Positions 1-12,002 of a stretch of DNA of 64,000 bases are shown one piece after another (the stretch's first letter is position 1; each line of letters opens with the position of its first letter). Source of the DNA: Patiria pectinifera (taxonomy: Eukaryota; Echinodermata; Asteroidea; Valvatida; Asterinidae); contig CM057144.1 in NCBI GenBank assembly GCA_029964075.1, positions 7,277,281 to 7,341,280 on the forward strand. The letters are read 5' to 3'. The notes beneath the pieces are model-generated. The model was not told where the DNA came from and did no database searches. It worked only from the letters and a program-made list of their open reading frames with translations. Both the position numbers and the translations under genes were made by a program.

Positions 1-901
1 GGAACGGACAGGACGACAAAATCTGCAGATTAAACAACTTAATGATGCAAATGAACTAGGAATGTTAACTTATCAATTATTATTTTGAGAAATCTGTTTC
101 ATTTCAGTTTCATTTTCATTTCATTGATCTGTCTCGTGGCACAGGGGCAAAATTATATATAAAGACAGTGCAATTAATGTAATAACCCTTAACAATTACA
201 TAGAAATAGTACGTGTAAACAATTCATTATAAAAAGAAGATAGAACACTATTAACAACGGCAATATAGGCCTAGTTCACCACCCACAAAACCAAAGGAAG
301 CAGAACAAATTGAGGGGAACATCATTTGCATGATATACGAAGTTACAATGAAAACTGTTTATAACCAAGGCGAAAGCGCCTGGTTCTAAATAGGAGGGTG
401 GGTTATTTGTTTACTTTTCCTTATTATATTCTTTCTATGGCCTGCCATCCTCGTTGCCAAGAGGCAATTTTAAGTGAGCCGATATTAAATTCTTGCGAAA
501 TCCATTGATAAGTTTGACACAAAGTTCCACTTTTCTTTCAAATTATTAAACTCAGATTGGTTGTGCGCATGTAGGTATGAACTGCACTGGGTACCTATGA
601 GTAGTCCTACAAGCCTCTTTTCTTTGAAGTTCACAGGCTTGCTTTTTGTATAGAGTGCTATGTCAACTCTGCATACTCAACCATTGGTATGATCTAACTC
701 TTGTAAACAAATCTTTTTAGTGATCTCAACATAATCAGGCTTGTTTGATCACGTGATCAACTTGATCCTCTCAAATAAGGTCTCCTTGGAACCAGAGGCC
801 AAGAACATTGGGTTTGCTTTAATACAGCATTAAGTCGGTGCGTTGGGGCATTCTTTTTTCGGAAACAGACTTCAAGAACCTTGCATTTTGGTGGGTTTCA
901 T
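1..901. other. No recognised gene (AT-rich non-coding)
   Basis: I see no coding region, RNA gene or clear repeat here. The sequence is AT-rich with scattered short poly-T and poly-A runs. It may be intron or intergenic DNA on the downstream side of the myosin gene. Confidence 0.5.
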
Positions 902-1186
902 TTAAAGGTAGCGCGCCGTCATTTGTAATTTTGTGCATTAAGCAACAGAAGTGTTCACAATCTAAAGAAGGGTGCTGAACAACTAACCTGACGAAGTTTC
1001 AGCTCAGTGAATGATGTATATTCAGAGAAAACAATGTTCTAGGATCTCGATCAAAAGTTGCTGAACCATGTTTTGAATTTGGCCTGAATTCAGCGTCCGA
1101 GACACGTTCTCTCTTAGCCGATTGCAGCTATGCGATGTCACGCACTGAACTGAAGAACAATAGCAAATGATGGACTGTACCTTTAA
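902..1186. mobile_element. TTAA-flanked MITE, copy A
   Basis: The element spans 906-1182 (277 bp) and is flanked on both sides by TTAA (902-905 and 1183-1186). Its ends are inverted: AGGTA then TCATTTG on the left, CAAATGATGGACTGTACCT on the right. A diverged, oppositely oriented copy lies at about 25693-26544, sharing the interior words GATGTCACGC, TAGCCGATTGCAGC and GATCTCGAT. There is no coding capacity. The TTAA target suggests mobilisation by a piggyBac- or Kolobok-type transposase; this is inference from the target site only. Confidence 0.65.
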
Positions 1187-2060
1187 AGGTGGTTATTATT
1201 TTGCCCGATCAGTAAAATAATCTAAATCATTCTGTGAACTGGGAATTTCATCGATTTCCCAATTTTCAGCGATACTTCCAGTATTCAGAATGAACATCAC
1301 TCGGAGCATGAAGCATCATTAATAATCGTTTTAAAAGGTCAACATACAGTTATGGGACACTTCCATTCTGAAAAATACACTCCGAAATACTGGTGTTTAA
1401 TTATTAAACCTGACACAAGCTGAGGGTTGTGAAGAACTTGGTGCAAATGCAAGGAACAATAATACGATGCACTCTGAAGAATTTTGTTAATTAATAAGCA
1501 CAAAAGGCTTTAGAAAAACAACTTAAAACCACCGTTCCAACATTGCAACTTTCTCTAGCCTCATGCCGATAATTATTATAATTATTATTTTAAGCCCCTA
1601 TTAGGCCTATGGTTTATTGACATAACCATTTAAACTTAGCCGCCCAAGAGCCAAAAGAGCCAATGTACGGTACAATACATATAATGAATTAAAATACCAT
1701 AAAACTGACAAATAATATTTAGACTTCTTAAAATACATTAAAACACACAGTACATTAAAAAGATACAGGAACACTAGAGTCACTTTCATCTACCCATTTA
1801 CAATGTGAGTTATCTGAGGTACAGCAGACCGTTTTATCTTCCAGTGTTGCATAGTTTTACAACAAAAACCGGGAGTTCCATTTTAAGTCGCACCGAATAG
1901 AGTGTCTTAGTCTGGTTCCCAGACCTGACAATTATTCCCGACGCTCACGTCTTAAATTGTAGGTCAGGCAGCGTCCGTGGCTAAAAATAAACATGACGAC
2001 ATTAATGGCCCTTTTTCAAAGCGCGGCTTCGTTTCCGATTTCGCTTTATCACTTGTAGCT
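1187..2060. other. No recognised gene
   Basis: AT-rich spacer. It contains a short (ATT)n-like patch near 1567-1592 and an AGGCCTAT word near 1604. I found no open reading frame with recognisable similarity and no structured repeat longer than about 20 bp. Confidence 0.45.
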
Positions 2061-3240
2061 TTTAATGTTCTGATCAAATCTAGTTCAAAAAGCCACAATA
2101 AATCACATGATAACGTCGTCACGATGTCAACTCAATTTTCATCTACAATACCACCCTGTCTATGTACAATGTACAATTCGACTTTGTAGTTCTATACAGG
2201 CCACTGAAAAATGCACCTTTAAGATGACATCACTCTGCTACATAGGTCTCAATATAAGCTCTGTGTACATGTTCAGTTTCGTTGGGATATGACTTTGATT
2301 TATGTCTAACGTGCGGGAATGAATAAAACCATTTACAAAGTCTATGGGATTTGGGGTGGTACAAAGAGAAAAACATACTAGAGATCTATGTCTGTTTGCA
2401 ACAGAACATAGGGCTTTTCCGCAATATGATTTTTTTTTTATCAATAACACGTCCCTCACTATGCACGTACAACGTTTCAATAGTGGTTCTTTAGATTATA
2501 TATTTTAAAATATGCAACTTTAAACTACGCCACAAGACCCGTGATCATCATCACCTACCAACAGATTGCACTCGAATGATGCATGACGTTACTGGTCAGA
2601 TGTTTGAAAAAACCCACCCTTGCCACACACTAACATCGTTGAAAGCAAGTTCACATTATGTTAAAAATTTCTAATTACAAGGCACATCCGGTATTAACCA
2701 GATGGAAGGTTCACATGCTTTTGCATGTAAAATTAAAAAAAAAACGCAGACCCTGGATTATTCTATCCAATCCCGTAAAAGCAAAATCAGATCTCTCAAA
2801 GTTGATTTTTTTATTGGTTTTAAATTAATTTTATTGGGATTAAATCTAGAAATCTGTGGTTGCGTGTTATCTGATACTTGACGACGTCATCACGACGTCT
2901 TCATTACCGGAAGGCTCGAGAGCTATGCTAACTGTGCTATTTGAAGCAAACATCTGGTTTATAATTCTCGAGGTTGATTTTTCTGCAATTTTTTTTTATG
3001 TTTAAAGATCTTTTCATTGTAACTTCCGGTCTGATGACGTCATCATTTTGTTTTCGCGCACAGGTGTTGTCTGCATTGAGGTCATCATTTACAACAATTT
3101 TGAAGTGATAACTGCAATTTTTGCCACAGACATCGACTGAAAATTCATTTTAAACTGTTTTTAACCTGCCGCTAGAGGGCACTATAACATGTTATGACGT
3201 CATCGGTAATATTTTGTGAAGTACGATCTGGCCACAGACT
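2060..3240. repeat. Palindrome-rich interspersed repeat (GACGTCA-type)
   Basis: Non-coding repeat material with many GACGTCA or TGATGACGTCATC palindromes (about 2886, 3036, 3193) and a CATAGGGCTTTTCCGC word near 2408. The same words recur at 3411-3460, 3560-3660, 3915-4160 and 13920-14640, which identifies a dispersed repeat family. Short open frames here look incidental. Confidence 0.55.
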
Positions 3241-4250
3241 AACACCATTACTTCCGGTTTGGACCAGAAGAAAGGGTCACGTGATTTTGCTCACACAAAA
3301 TGAAATGAGGATCCAGGATTATTCTATCAACTCCCAAAAACGTCAAGTTCGGGTCTCTCACGGCTGATTGTATACTGATTTCCAAAGATTTCATCTATTA
3401 AACTTCAACGTGACGTCACGTGACCCATGATGACATCATGATAACGTCACTCTTCGGGACACAACTATGCTATAAGGAATATGCCTATGCTGAGTTTCAA
3501 TGATGTATGACAAAGATTAATGCCAAAGGTGGCGCGGAGAAAAGACATGTACAATGTCTATGGGATTTAGGCGACAAGAAGAAGAAGAAAGAACTGGAGG
3601 TCTATATCTGTTTCCAACAGAACATAGGGCTTTTCCGCATTATGTTTTTTTTTAATTGAGGTAATGTCTTTCTGTTTGGTGCAAAACAGTGTGCATTTAC
3701 TGTAACGCAGGCACACATTGTCAAACTGCAGTAGATTTAACTTTAACACCGTTACTTCCGGTTAGGACCGGAAGAAAGGGTCACGTGATTTTTTTCACAC
3801 AAAATAAAATGAGGATCCAGGATTATTCTATCAACTCCCAAAAACGTCAAGTTCGGGTCTCTCACGGCTGATTGTATACTGATTTCAAAAGATTTCATCT
3901 ATTAATCTTCAACGTGACGTCACGTGACCCATGATGACATCATGATAACGTCACTCTTCGGGACACAACTATGCTATAAGGAATATGCCTATGATGAGTT
4001 TCAATGATGTATGTCAAAGATTAATGCCAAAAGTGGCGCGGAGAAAAGACGTACAATGTCTATGGGATTTAGGCGACAAGATGAAGAAGAAAGAACTGGA
4101 GGTCTATGTCTGTTTCCAAAAGAACATAGGGCTTTTCCGCATGATGTTTTTTTTAATTGAGGTAATGTTTTTCTATTTGGTGCAAAACAGTGTGCATTTA
4201 CTGTAACGCAGTCGCACATTGTCAAACTGCAGTAGATTTAACTTTGACCT
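3241..4250. repeat. ~505-bp tandem duplication overlapping the BEL LTR start
   Basis: Two near-identical direct copies, about 3241-3744 and 3745-4250. Both contain the phrases TTACTTCCGG, AGGATCCAGGATTATTCTAT, CATGATGACATCATGATAACG and AACATAGGGCTTTTCCGC. Each copy ends with GCATTTAC followed by TGTAACGCAG, the first bases of the BEL/Pao LTR. The first copy keeps only about 43 bp of LTR (from 3701) before the unit restarts. The duplication therefore includes the retrotransposon insertion junction and must be younger than the insertion. Confidence 0.8.
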
Positions 4251-6944
4251 TGGTGTCATAATGTATTCATTAAGTCTGTAGACGTCACCTAGCGATGCAC
4301 TGTTTATCGGAGTGCGCGCCCAAAATGTATATACTTTCCAGGTCACTTTAAGGTAGCAGACCAGTAAATAAACTTCCATAGACCCCAATGGTAAATGCTC
4401 CCACTTCAAAAATTCGGGAAAAATACTCACAACTCTCCAAGGTGTTCGAGACACACATCAAATTAAAGTTTATTTCATCATCTTTCAATTTCTGTTCAAT
4501 TTACGGGGGGTCAACTGATGACTTTTAGGAGAAATTTCCATCTGAAGACGATCACCCCTGAAAATAGTCCTGATGCCCATCGCCATTTTGAAAAACGATG
4601 CCTACACTCCATTGCAAAGTAGAGCGCTTTTAGGGTCCAAATTACATCAAAATTACACAGAACTGCAAGCTCCAAGTCCTGTGCACGGTTTCCATCCATA
4701 TTTTTAACAAACCCTCAAGTTCATGGCCCACAGCATGCTCAAATACCGAAGATTTTGAGGGCATGCAAATCGTGATTTGGCCGGCGCAGGCAATTTCGGA
4801 CCGATTTACTGGTCTGCACCCTATAGAGAAGCGAGGTTTTGAAAAATTTCTCCAAACCACTTGTACGGCACGAGGAAGGATGGATGACTCATATTTCATC
4901 AAAAAATTGCGAGAAAAAAAATCTCTGACTGCGATTTCTGGCCTGAAAACAAGCCCTCTGTTTGCGGCTACCTTACTGTAGGGCGCCCCCAACGGGCGTG
5001 AATTGAGTTTTTGCTCCTTCCGACCCCAAATTACCCCCCCCCCCCTTGATCGCTCGAAATTCCTGTGATCAGAGGACGGTCCATCGGCCCTATTCAGATT
5101 TTGGGCGCATTTGTTGCGGAACCGCCATTGGTGACCCCTTTTGAAACGCTGCCCCCCCCCCCAGGTTCCGCCCCCCTGAAAAAAAACCACTCCGCAAACA
5201 TTTTGACAACAAACGGTGGAAGACGCCATTTTGAAACTACAGGTAGCAGACCAGTAAATAAACTTCCATAGACCCCAATGGTAAATGCTCCCACTTCAAA
5301 AATTCGGGAAAAATACTCACAACTCTCCAAGGTGTTCGAGACACACATCAAATTAAAGTTTATTTCATCATCTTTCAATTTCTGTTCAATTTACGGGGGG
5401 TCAACTGATGACTTTTAGGAGAAATTTCCATCTGAAGACGATCACCCCTGAAAATAGTCCTGATGCCCATCGCCATTTTGTAAACGATGCCTACACTCCA
5501 TTGCAAAGTAGAGCGCTTTTAGGGTCCAAATTACATCAAAATTACACAGAACTGCAAGCTCCAAGTCCTGTGCACGGTTTCCATCCATATTTTTAACAAA
5601 CCCTCAAGTTCATGGCCCACAGCATGCTCAAATACCGAAGATTTTGAGGGCATGCAAATCGTGATTTGGCCGGCGCAGGCAATTTCGGACCGATTTACTG
5701 GTCTGCACCCTATAGAGAAGCGAGGTTTTGAAAAATTTCTCCAAACCACTTGTACGGCACGAGGAAGGATGGATGACTCATATTTCATCAAAAAATTGCG
5801 AGAAAAAAAGTCTCTGACTGCGATTTCTGGCCTGAAAACAAGCCCTCTGTTTGCGGCTACCTTACTGTAGGGCGCCCCCAACGGGCGTGAATTGAGTTTT
5901 TGCTCCTTCCGACCCCAAATTACCCCCCCCCCCCCCTTGATCGCTCGAAATTCCTGTGATCAGAGGACGGTCCATCGGCCCTATTCAGATTTTGGGCGCA
6001 TTTGTTGCGGAACCGCCATTGGTGACCCCTTTTGAAACGCTGCCCCCAGGTTCCGCCCCCTGAAAAAAACCACTCCGCAAACATTTTGACAACAAACGGT
6101 GGAAGACGCCATTTGAAACTACAGGTAGCAGACCAGTAAATAAACTTCCATAGACCCCAATGGTAAATGCTCCCACTTCAAAAATTCGGGAAAAATACTC
6201 ACAACTCTCCAAGGTGTTCGAGACACACATCAAATTAAAGTTTATTTCATCATCTTTCAATTTCTGTTCAATTTACGGGGGGTCAACTGATGACTTTTAG
6301 GAGAAATTTCCATCTGAAGACGATCACCCCTGAAAATAGTCCTGATGCCCATCGCCATTTTGAAAAACGATGCCTACACTCCATTGCAAAGTAGAGCGCT
6401 TTTAGGGTCCAAATTACATCAAAATTACACAGAACTGCAAGCTCCAAGTCCTGTGCACGGTTTCCATCCATATTTTTAACAAACCCTCAAGTTCATGGCC
6501 CACAGCATGCTCAAATACCGAAGATTTTGAGGGCATGCAAATCGTGATTTGGCCGGCGCAGGCAATTTCGGACCGATTTACTGGTCTGCACCCTATTAAG
6601 TGTGTCATGCAATCTGTACATGTACAACGTGTTCACGTGCGCGGGTTAAAGCACACGGTGCGGTGTTAACGACAACGGCTCGTATTTAGCTTCGCCAGAC
6701 ATTTTTGTTCTTGTGAAGACGTTTTGTCTATGTCATCATGACTTAATGTACATGTAGTTACCGATTTGTAGATGCAGTTCTGCCTCTGGATAGCCAGTAA
6801 TCTCAGCAGAGTCATTAAACGGGAAGTCAACATCCAAATTGGTGACAGGCAAATTTGTGTCACGTGTCATCTGTTATATTTGGGTGCGTCGATGACCACA
6901 GAGTAAAAGGCTATTCCGTCAGCAGTCGCGCAGAAACTGCAACA
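4202..6944 (+). repeat. 5' LTR of BEL/Pao element, split by insertion
   Basis: LTR sequence occupies 4202-4351 and 6596-6944 (about 495 bp once the insert is removed). It aligns along its whole length with the 3' LTR at 13422-13916, with scattered substitutions (for example GCGATGCAC versus GCAATGCAC). The two halves are separated by the TTAA-flanked element at 4352-6595. Confidence 0.9.
4348..6599. mobile_element. TTAA-target tandem MITE (three units) inside the 5' LTR
   Basis: The insert spans 4352-6595, flanked by TTAA at 4348-4351 and 6596-6599; removing it restores the LTR exactly as in the 3' copy. The termini share the inverted word GCAGACCAGTAAAT. Inside are three direct units: 4352-5241 (890 bp), 5242-6123 (882 bp) and 6124-6595 (472 bp). 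The third stops where the inner TIR copy (TTTACTGGTCTGCACCCTA) occurs in units 1 and 2. So the basic cassette is a ~473-bp MITE, repeated with an identical ~410-bp spacer rich in poly-C. It has no transposase; open frames in it are repeated in each unit and look fortuitous. The TTAA target suggests piggyBac-type mobilisation. Confidence 0.85.
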
Positions 6945-6978
6945 GTTTAATGACTCTGACTGCTGTTAATATCACTGC

Positions 6979-7003
6979 AGTCTCTCTCTCTCTCTCTCTC
7001 TCT
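6979..7003. repeat. (TC)n microsatellite in BEL leader
   Basis: A short run of about twelve TC dinucleotides in the untranslated leader between the 5' LTR and gag. Confidence 0.8.
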
Positions 7004-7355
7004 CACTGCGACCTGTCTGAGTGCTGCTCGACGGTGGTTAAATGTCTGTGACAGCTGCTGAACCGGACTGACGGTGGAGTGCAGCTTGTGGATCCTTTGA
7101 CGGTGACAGGTGTCCGATCACAGTCTGTGCTACTTGATGGATGACATCGTGACTGCAGAGAGGGATTGACATCTCGGAGTTCCTGGGAGAAGTTCCCGAC
7201 ATGTCTGCAGAGGGCACCACATCAGCAAATGCGGAGCTTCCGTCCAAGGGCAAGGAACAACGAACTCTGAACTTTGACCTGTGAACTTTGGTCAGTTGTA
7301 CCTCAATTGTTGAATTTCAAGTTGTTTGAAAGTGTAAAGCCAAGAAGATCTTAAA

Positions 7356-7750
7356 GGTTGTTTATTGTTTATCATTGGTTAAATTGCTATTGTGTTGTTG
7401 GTTTAGCAATTTAGCAGTACGGTTTAGTTACTGTTTACCATTGGTAAAATTGCTATTGTGCTGTTGGTATAGTAATTAAGCAGTACGGTTTGTTTAATGT
7501 TTATCATTGGTAAAATTGCTATTGTGCTGTCGGTTTAGAAATTTAGCAGTACGGTTTATTTACTGTTTACCATTGGTAAAATTGCTATTGTGCTGTTGGT
7601 ATAGTAATCAAGCAGTACGGTGTGTTTACTGTTTGCCACGGCTAAAATTTCTATTCTGCTGTTGGTTCGGTAATTTAGCAATACGGTTTGTTTGCTATTT
7701 TTCATTGGTAAAATTGCTACTGCGCTGTTGAATTTGTAATTTAGCAGTAC
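7356..7750 (+). repeat. 66-bp tandem repeat (six units) in BEL leader
   Basis: Six head-to-tail units: the first 65 bp (7356-7420), then 66-bp units ending at 7486, 7552, 7618, 7684 and 7750. Each begins GGTTT and ends AGCAGTAC (or AGCAATAC) and contains TTGGTAAAATTGCTATTG or a close variant. Because 66 is divisible by three, the array gives short open frames on both strands that repeat every 22 codons; these are not genes. The array sits in the leader 5' of gag. Degenerate related sequence continues to about 7990. Confidence 0.9.
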
Positions 7751-8050
7751 CATTTGCAGGGTGTTTTGCCTATTTTACATGTTTTGTGGCAACTTGGTAT
7801 TTGTCCAAATTTAAGGGTTGCTATTGTAGTGATTTGTATTTGCTGTGGTGCACAGTTAGGATTGTTGTTCACGCATTACAGTGATTTTGCATTTGCTGTG
7901 GTGCAAATTTAGGATTGTTGTTTAGGACAGTGATTTTGCAGTCGATATGCTATTGAAATTCTGCATTGGTTGCGGTGTAAATATTAAGGTTGCAGGGTGC
8001 CTTCCTCTAGTAGTAACAAATCTGCCTCAACTACAGTTAGTAGTGCCAGG

Positions 8051-9350
8051 ATGAGAGCAGCTGCTGCATTGGCAAGACTAGCTGCTGAAGCCAAGAAGAT
8101 GGCGACCTTAAGGGCTATTGAGGAAGAAGAGCTGAGATTGAAGCAGCGCAAAAGAGAATGTGAGCTGTGAGAAGTGAGAATGTGAGAAGGTGGGACAGTG
8201 GCTAGATGATGCTAGAGACGAGCCCCGCATCCTGAGTTGGAACAGCCAGTGCAGCCAGTACAAGAGCCATTGCAGCCAGCACAGCAGCCAGTGCAGTCAG
8301 CACCATCAGCGCAGCCCACACAGTCCTCTTCCGACAGTAGTGCTTCACTGAACCTGCAGCATAAGATGATTGATGCTATGCAGTTGCCAAAGTGCGAGCT
8401 CCAGAAGTATGACGGAGACCCACTCCAGTATTGGGTATTCATTCGCAGTTTTGATGCTACTGTGGGGAACACGAGTGTCGACAATAGCGTGAAGCTAAAT
8501 CGCCTATTCCACTACTGTACAGGTGATGCCTTGGCAGTTATCCGTAGTTGTGTGGTTATGAAGCCAAAGGCGGGCTACGCGAAGGCAAGAGATCTGCTCA
8601 GGGATAGATTCGGAAATGACTTCAAGATTTCTGAAGCTTGGGTTCAAAAATCCAAAATTTGGCTGATGAACTAAGAAGTTGCACCCTTGCTCTTGGAGCG
8701 ATGGGAAAGCTGGAGGAGATCGATACTAAGAGAAGTCTTGGAGACATAGCAGAGAGGATGCCACAGGCCTTCCAATCCAAGTGGCGCTCAAAGACCATTA
8801 GTATGCTTGAGGATACAGGCAAATATCCAAACATAAGCAAGCTGGTTGAGTTCCTCAGTAAGTCCGCTAAGGAGGCAAATGATCCAGTGTACGGCTTCAA
8901 GGACCATAAGGACAAATCTGCAAGATCGAGAGGTTCCAACTTCAGTGTTGAGGCATCGTCCAATCAAAAAAACGCCCAAAAAACAGCCAGTCAAGAAAGA
9001 GAGCCAAGTCCGATGGGAGGAAGCCAACGTCAACAGCCTGCCCATTGTGCTCCAAGGGCCACACATTGGCCAAGTGCTCCGAGTTCATGAACCTGACAGC
9101 TCCTGAGCGGCTGGCCGTCGCAAGGGATAAGAAACTGTGCTTTGACTGTCTCCTGGAGAAACGGCATTTCTCTAGAAGATGTGAGCAGGCTCCATGTGGT
9201 GTTCTTGGCTGTCAAGGAAGGCACTCAAAGATGCTTCACGATGCATTCCAGTCCAGTCCTTTCAATTCAGGTTCATCAGTCAAGACGGAGTCCACTCCCT
9301 CCACTTCTCAAGGGAGTCAGGGTGTTGGAGCAACCAGCTATGTGTGAGGA
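8051..9350 (+). pseudogene. gag: BEL/Pao gag (capsid/nucleocapsid), broken
   Basis: Gag-like coding sequence in pieces. A charged Ala/Lys/Glu-rich N-terminus starts at ATG 8051 and stops at 8168-8170. The same frame resumes near 8220 with a Gln/Pro-rich linker followed by a DUF1759-type Pao gag core (about 8375-8640: LPKCELQKYDGDPLQYW, then LRDRFG). A frameshift near 8640 moves to another frame (8638-9090). A third frame (9045-9347) carries the zinc-binding part: C-SKGH-x4-C, then KLCFDCLLEKRHFSRRC and a further Cys/His cluster. Family knowledge: this block packages element RNA. At least two frameshifts and one stop make it non-functional as written. Confidence 0.85.
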
Positions 9351-9383
9351 GGATCAGACGTACCGGCCAAGATAGCCTTACCA

Positions 9384-10265
9384 GTGGTTGCAGTGATGGT
9401 AAGGGGCAGCGGTATGGAAGACTGGTTGAAGACTTTTGCCTTGTTGGATCCTGGAAGTAACAGATCCTTCTGTTCACTGGACTTGACAAAAATGTTGAAC
9501 ATTGATGGCGACCTACATTCCATGTCCATCAATACCCTCAGTGACACTTCATCAGTGGAGACACGTGTGGTCTCTCTAGAAGTTGCTGGAGTCAATGACA
9601 GGGCTCGACGTGGGGCACCTTTTTGTTTGAAAGAGGTGCACGCCTTAGAAAATTTCCCAGTTCTCTGCGAGAGTCGTGCTACATTTGAGGACCTGCAGAA
9701 ATTTGAGCATCTAAAGGACATCCCTCTTCCCCGTGTGACGAGAAAAGGAGTGACGATGCTTATCGGCCAGGACGCACCTCACCTGCTTGCATCCCATGAC
9801 ATGAGACGTGAACTGGAAGGGGAGCCTTACGCTGTAAAGACGGTGTTAGGGTGGACTATAAATGGCCCTCTGACTGACGAAGCACCCCAGCGGGCTGCCA
9901 CATACTATGTTCAAGGAAATCTAGAAGCGCAGGTGGAACGCTTCTGGAAGCTTGATACTGGAGATTCTTTGGCTTGTGACTCACCTGCTATGTCCATGAG
10001 TGATAAGAAGGCATTGGCTATTCGGGAGCAATCTTTGAATGTGGTAGATGGGCACTACCATCAGCTGGCCATTCCCTACAAGGCAGATGGCCCAGGATTG
10101 CCAGATGATAGAAGTTTGGCAGAGAAGCGAATTGCATCCCTCAAGAGGTGGTTGACCAAGGATCCGTGTTTGCATGACCGTTACACGAAGGAGATGAACA
10201 ACCTTCAGGAAAGAGGCTATGCACAAAGGGTTACCGGTGACATGATGAATGCACCTCCAGGTTGA
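9384..10265 (+). pseudogene. pol: BEL/Pao aspartic protease and RT N-terminal region
   Basis: A 293-codon open frame. The retropepsin-like active-site segment is LLDPGSNRSFCS near residue 21 (D-P-G-S, where many relatives have D-[ST]-G). It is followed by the DUF1758-type fold and a second hydrophobic segment with LIGQDAPHLL. The C-terminal third (GHYHQLAIPYK, LKRWLTKDP) matches the stretch that precedes reverse transcriptase in Pao elements. The frame ends at a TGA (10263-10265) just before the expected RT block; the sequence after the stop still encodes [17 protein letters not shown], so this is a break in pol, not its natural end. Confidence 0.85.
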
Positions 10266-10289
10266 GTGTGGTTACTGTGGTACCTTCCA

Positions 10290-11059
10290 CACCACTGCGT
10301 TCTTAATCCATCAAAGCCAGAAAAGCTTCGTGTGGTTTTTGACTGCGCTGCCAAGGTTGGTCCTTAAATGACACTGCTCTACAGGGGCCACATCTGATGA
10401 ATAGACTTGTGGGAGTCCTGTTGCGATTTCGAGAGGGTCGGGTTACCTTGATGTCAGACATCAAACAGATGTTCCACCAGGTCGGTGTTGTTGAGAGGCA
10501 CAGGGATGTACTCAGGTTTCTTTGGTGGCCAGGTGGTGACGTATCTCAGCTACCAGAGACCTACCGCATGACTGTCCATCCATTCGGCGGGGTTTGGATC
10601 CCGAGCTGTGCCAACTTCGCCCTTCAAAGGACGGCTGACAACCATGGCGATAAGTTCGACCATGACGTGGTAGAGACTGTGAAGAGGAACTTCTATGTTG
10701 ATGATTGCCTGAAGAGTGTCAAGTCAGAGGAAGCAGCAATCAAAACAGTTTAGCAACTGACAAAATTGCTTGCATTTTGTGGGCTCCGCTTGACGAAGTG
10801 GTTAAGCAACTCCAGAAAGGTCCTGGAAGCCATCCCTCAAACGGAGAGAGCAAAGACTCTTAGAGGTGTAGACCTGGACCGGGAATCACTGCCGGTGGAC
10901 CGGGCTCTTGGGATCCACTGGAATGCTGAAGATGATACCCTGGGAATCAGTTTTCGTCCAAAGCCGACAAGCCATACTCGGCGAGGTCTACTAAGTATCA
11001 TGTGCTCGGTCTATGATCCGCTTGGGTTCTTGTGTCGTTATGTTCTTCGAGCAAAGTAA
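10290..11059 (+). pseudogene. pol: BEL/Pao reverse transcriptase palm
   Basis: The RT core lies in two frames. At 10397-10753 are MSDIKQMFHQV (first catalytic Asp motif), an F-G-G/P-S-C-A-N-F-A-L-Q block and NFYVDDCLKS, the YVDD catalytic motif. At 10766-11059 follow GLRLTKWLSNS and SVYDPLGF, the connection typical of Pao elements. Stops separate the segments from the protease frame and from each other (for example TAG at 10751-10753). The catalytic residues survive but the protein cannot be made intact. Confidence 0.87.
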
Positions 11060-11107
11060 CTCTTTCAGAGTGAATGCAGGATTGCCAACAAGGGTTGGGA
11101 TGAGCCA

Positions 11108-11977
11108 TTGGAAAGTGCAACCCGAGACCAGTGGATAAAGTGGCAAGACGGCCTTGAACGACTATCCAAGTTTCAGATTGACAGATGCTTGGTACCGGTG
11201 GACTTTGGTGATGTGCAGGAGTGTGAGCTGCATCTTTTCTCGGACGCATCCAAGGATGCCTTTGGATGCGTGTCCTTTGTTCGTTTCCTCAGTTTGACTG
11301 GCAAGGTCCACTGCAGTTTTGTTATGGGCAAGTCGCGTCTAGCACCCATGAAGACAATGACTATACCAAGACTTGAGTTGTCTGCAGCTGTACTTGCTGC
11401 TCGGCAAGACATCATGCTCAGGAAGGAGACTGATTTGGATGTTGTCAAATCCCCATTCTGGACAGATAGCATGCTAGTCCTGCAGTATATTAGGAACCAA
11501 ACGAAGCGTTTCCTTACCTTTGTGGCCAATCGAGTGAAAACAATCCATGAGGCATCATCACCTGAGCAATGGCGGTACGTAAGCACAGATCTCAATCCGG
11601 CCGACGACGCTTCCAGGGGGCTCGATGCAGACTACCTGCTGTCATCGGAAAGATGGAGGAATGGTCCTCGATTCCTCTGGCAAAGTGAAAGTCAATGGCC
11701 TGTGGAACCGGAAGTGACGAATTTGCTTGACAAAGATCGTGAAGTGAAACGACAGACAACCTCAAGAGCTGTTGATGCCAAGGATAATGCCAGTCCTATT
11801 GATGAGCTTATGAATAGGTATTCTTGCTGGCTCAGTCTTCGTAAGGCAGTGGCATGGCTCCTCGGTTTCAAAAATTGGTTGAAGAATGGCAAGCCAGTTT
11901 GTCACCCATCCCGACTGACGGTTCGGGAGCTCAAGGAAGCTGAGCTGGCTATCCTAGCTGAAGCATGTCCAGCATAA
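11108..11977 (+). pseudogene. pol: BEL/Pao RNase H and tether
   Basis: A 289-codon open frame. It starts in the RT/RNase H connection and contains LHLFSDASKDAFGC (first Asp), IPRLELSAAVLAAR (Glu), FWTDSMLVLQYI (second Asp) and STDLNPADDASRG (third acidic cluster), the order expected for Pao-type RNase H. It terminates at TAA 11975-11977; integrase sequence resumes in another frame a few codons later. This is the best-preserved stretch of the pol gene. Confidence 0.88.
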
Positions 11978-12002
11978 GAGCTTCCCTCAAGAAATCAAGT
12001 AT

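Noticed and set aside
4642..5881. Open frames of 72-195 codons in the 4.35-6.6 kb block
   Set aside because: They recur in each tandem MITE unit on both strands and have no recognisable domain.
7507..7753. Cys-rich short ORFs at 7.5 kb
   Set aside because: They are 22-codon periodic products of the 66-bp leader array.
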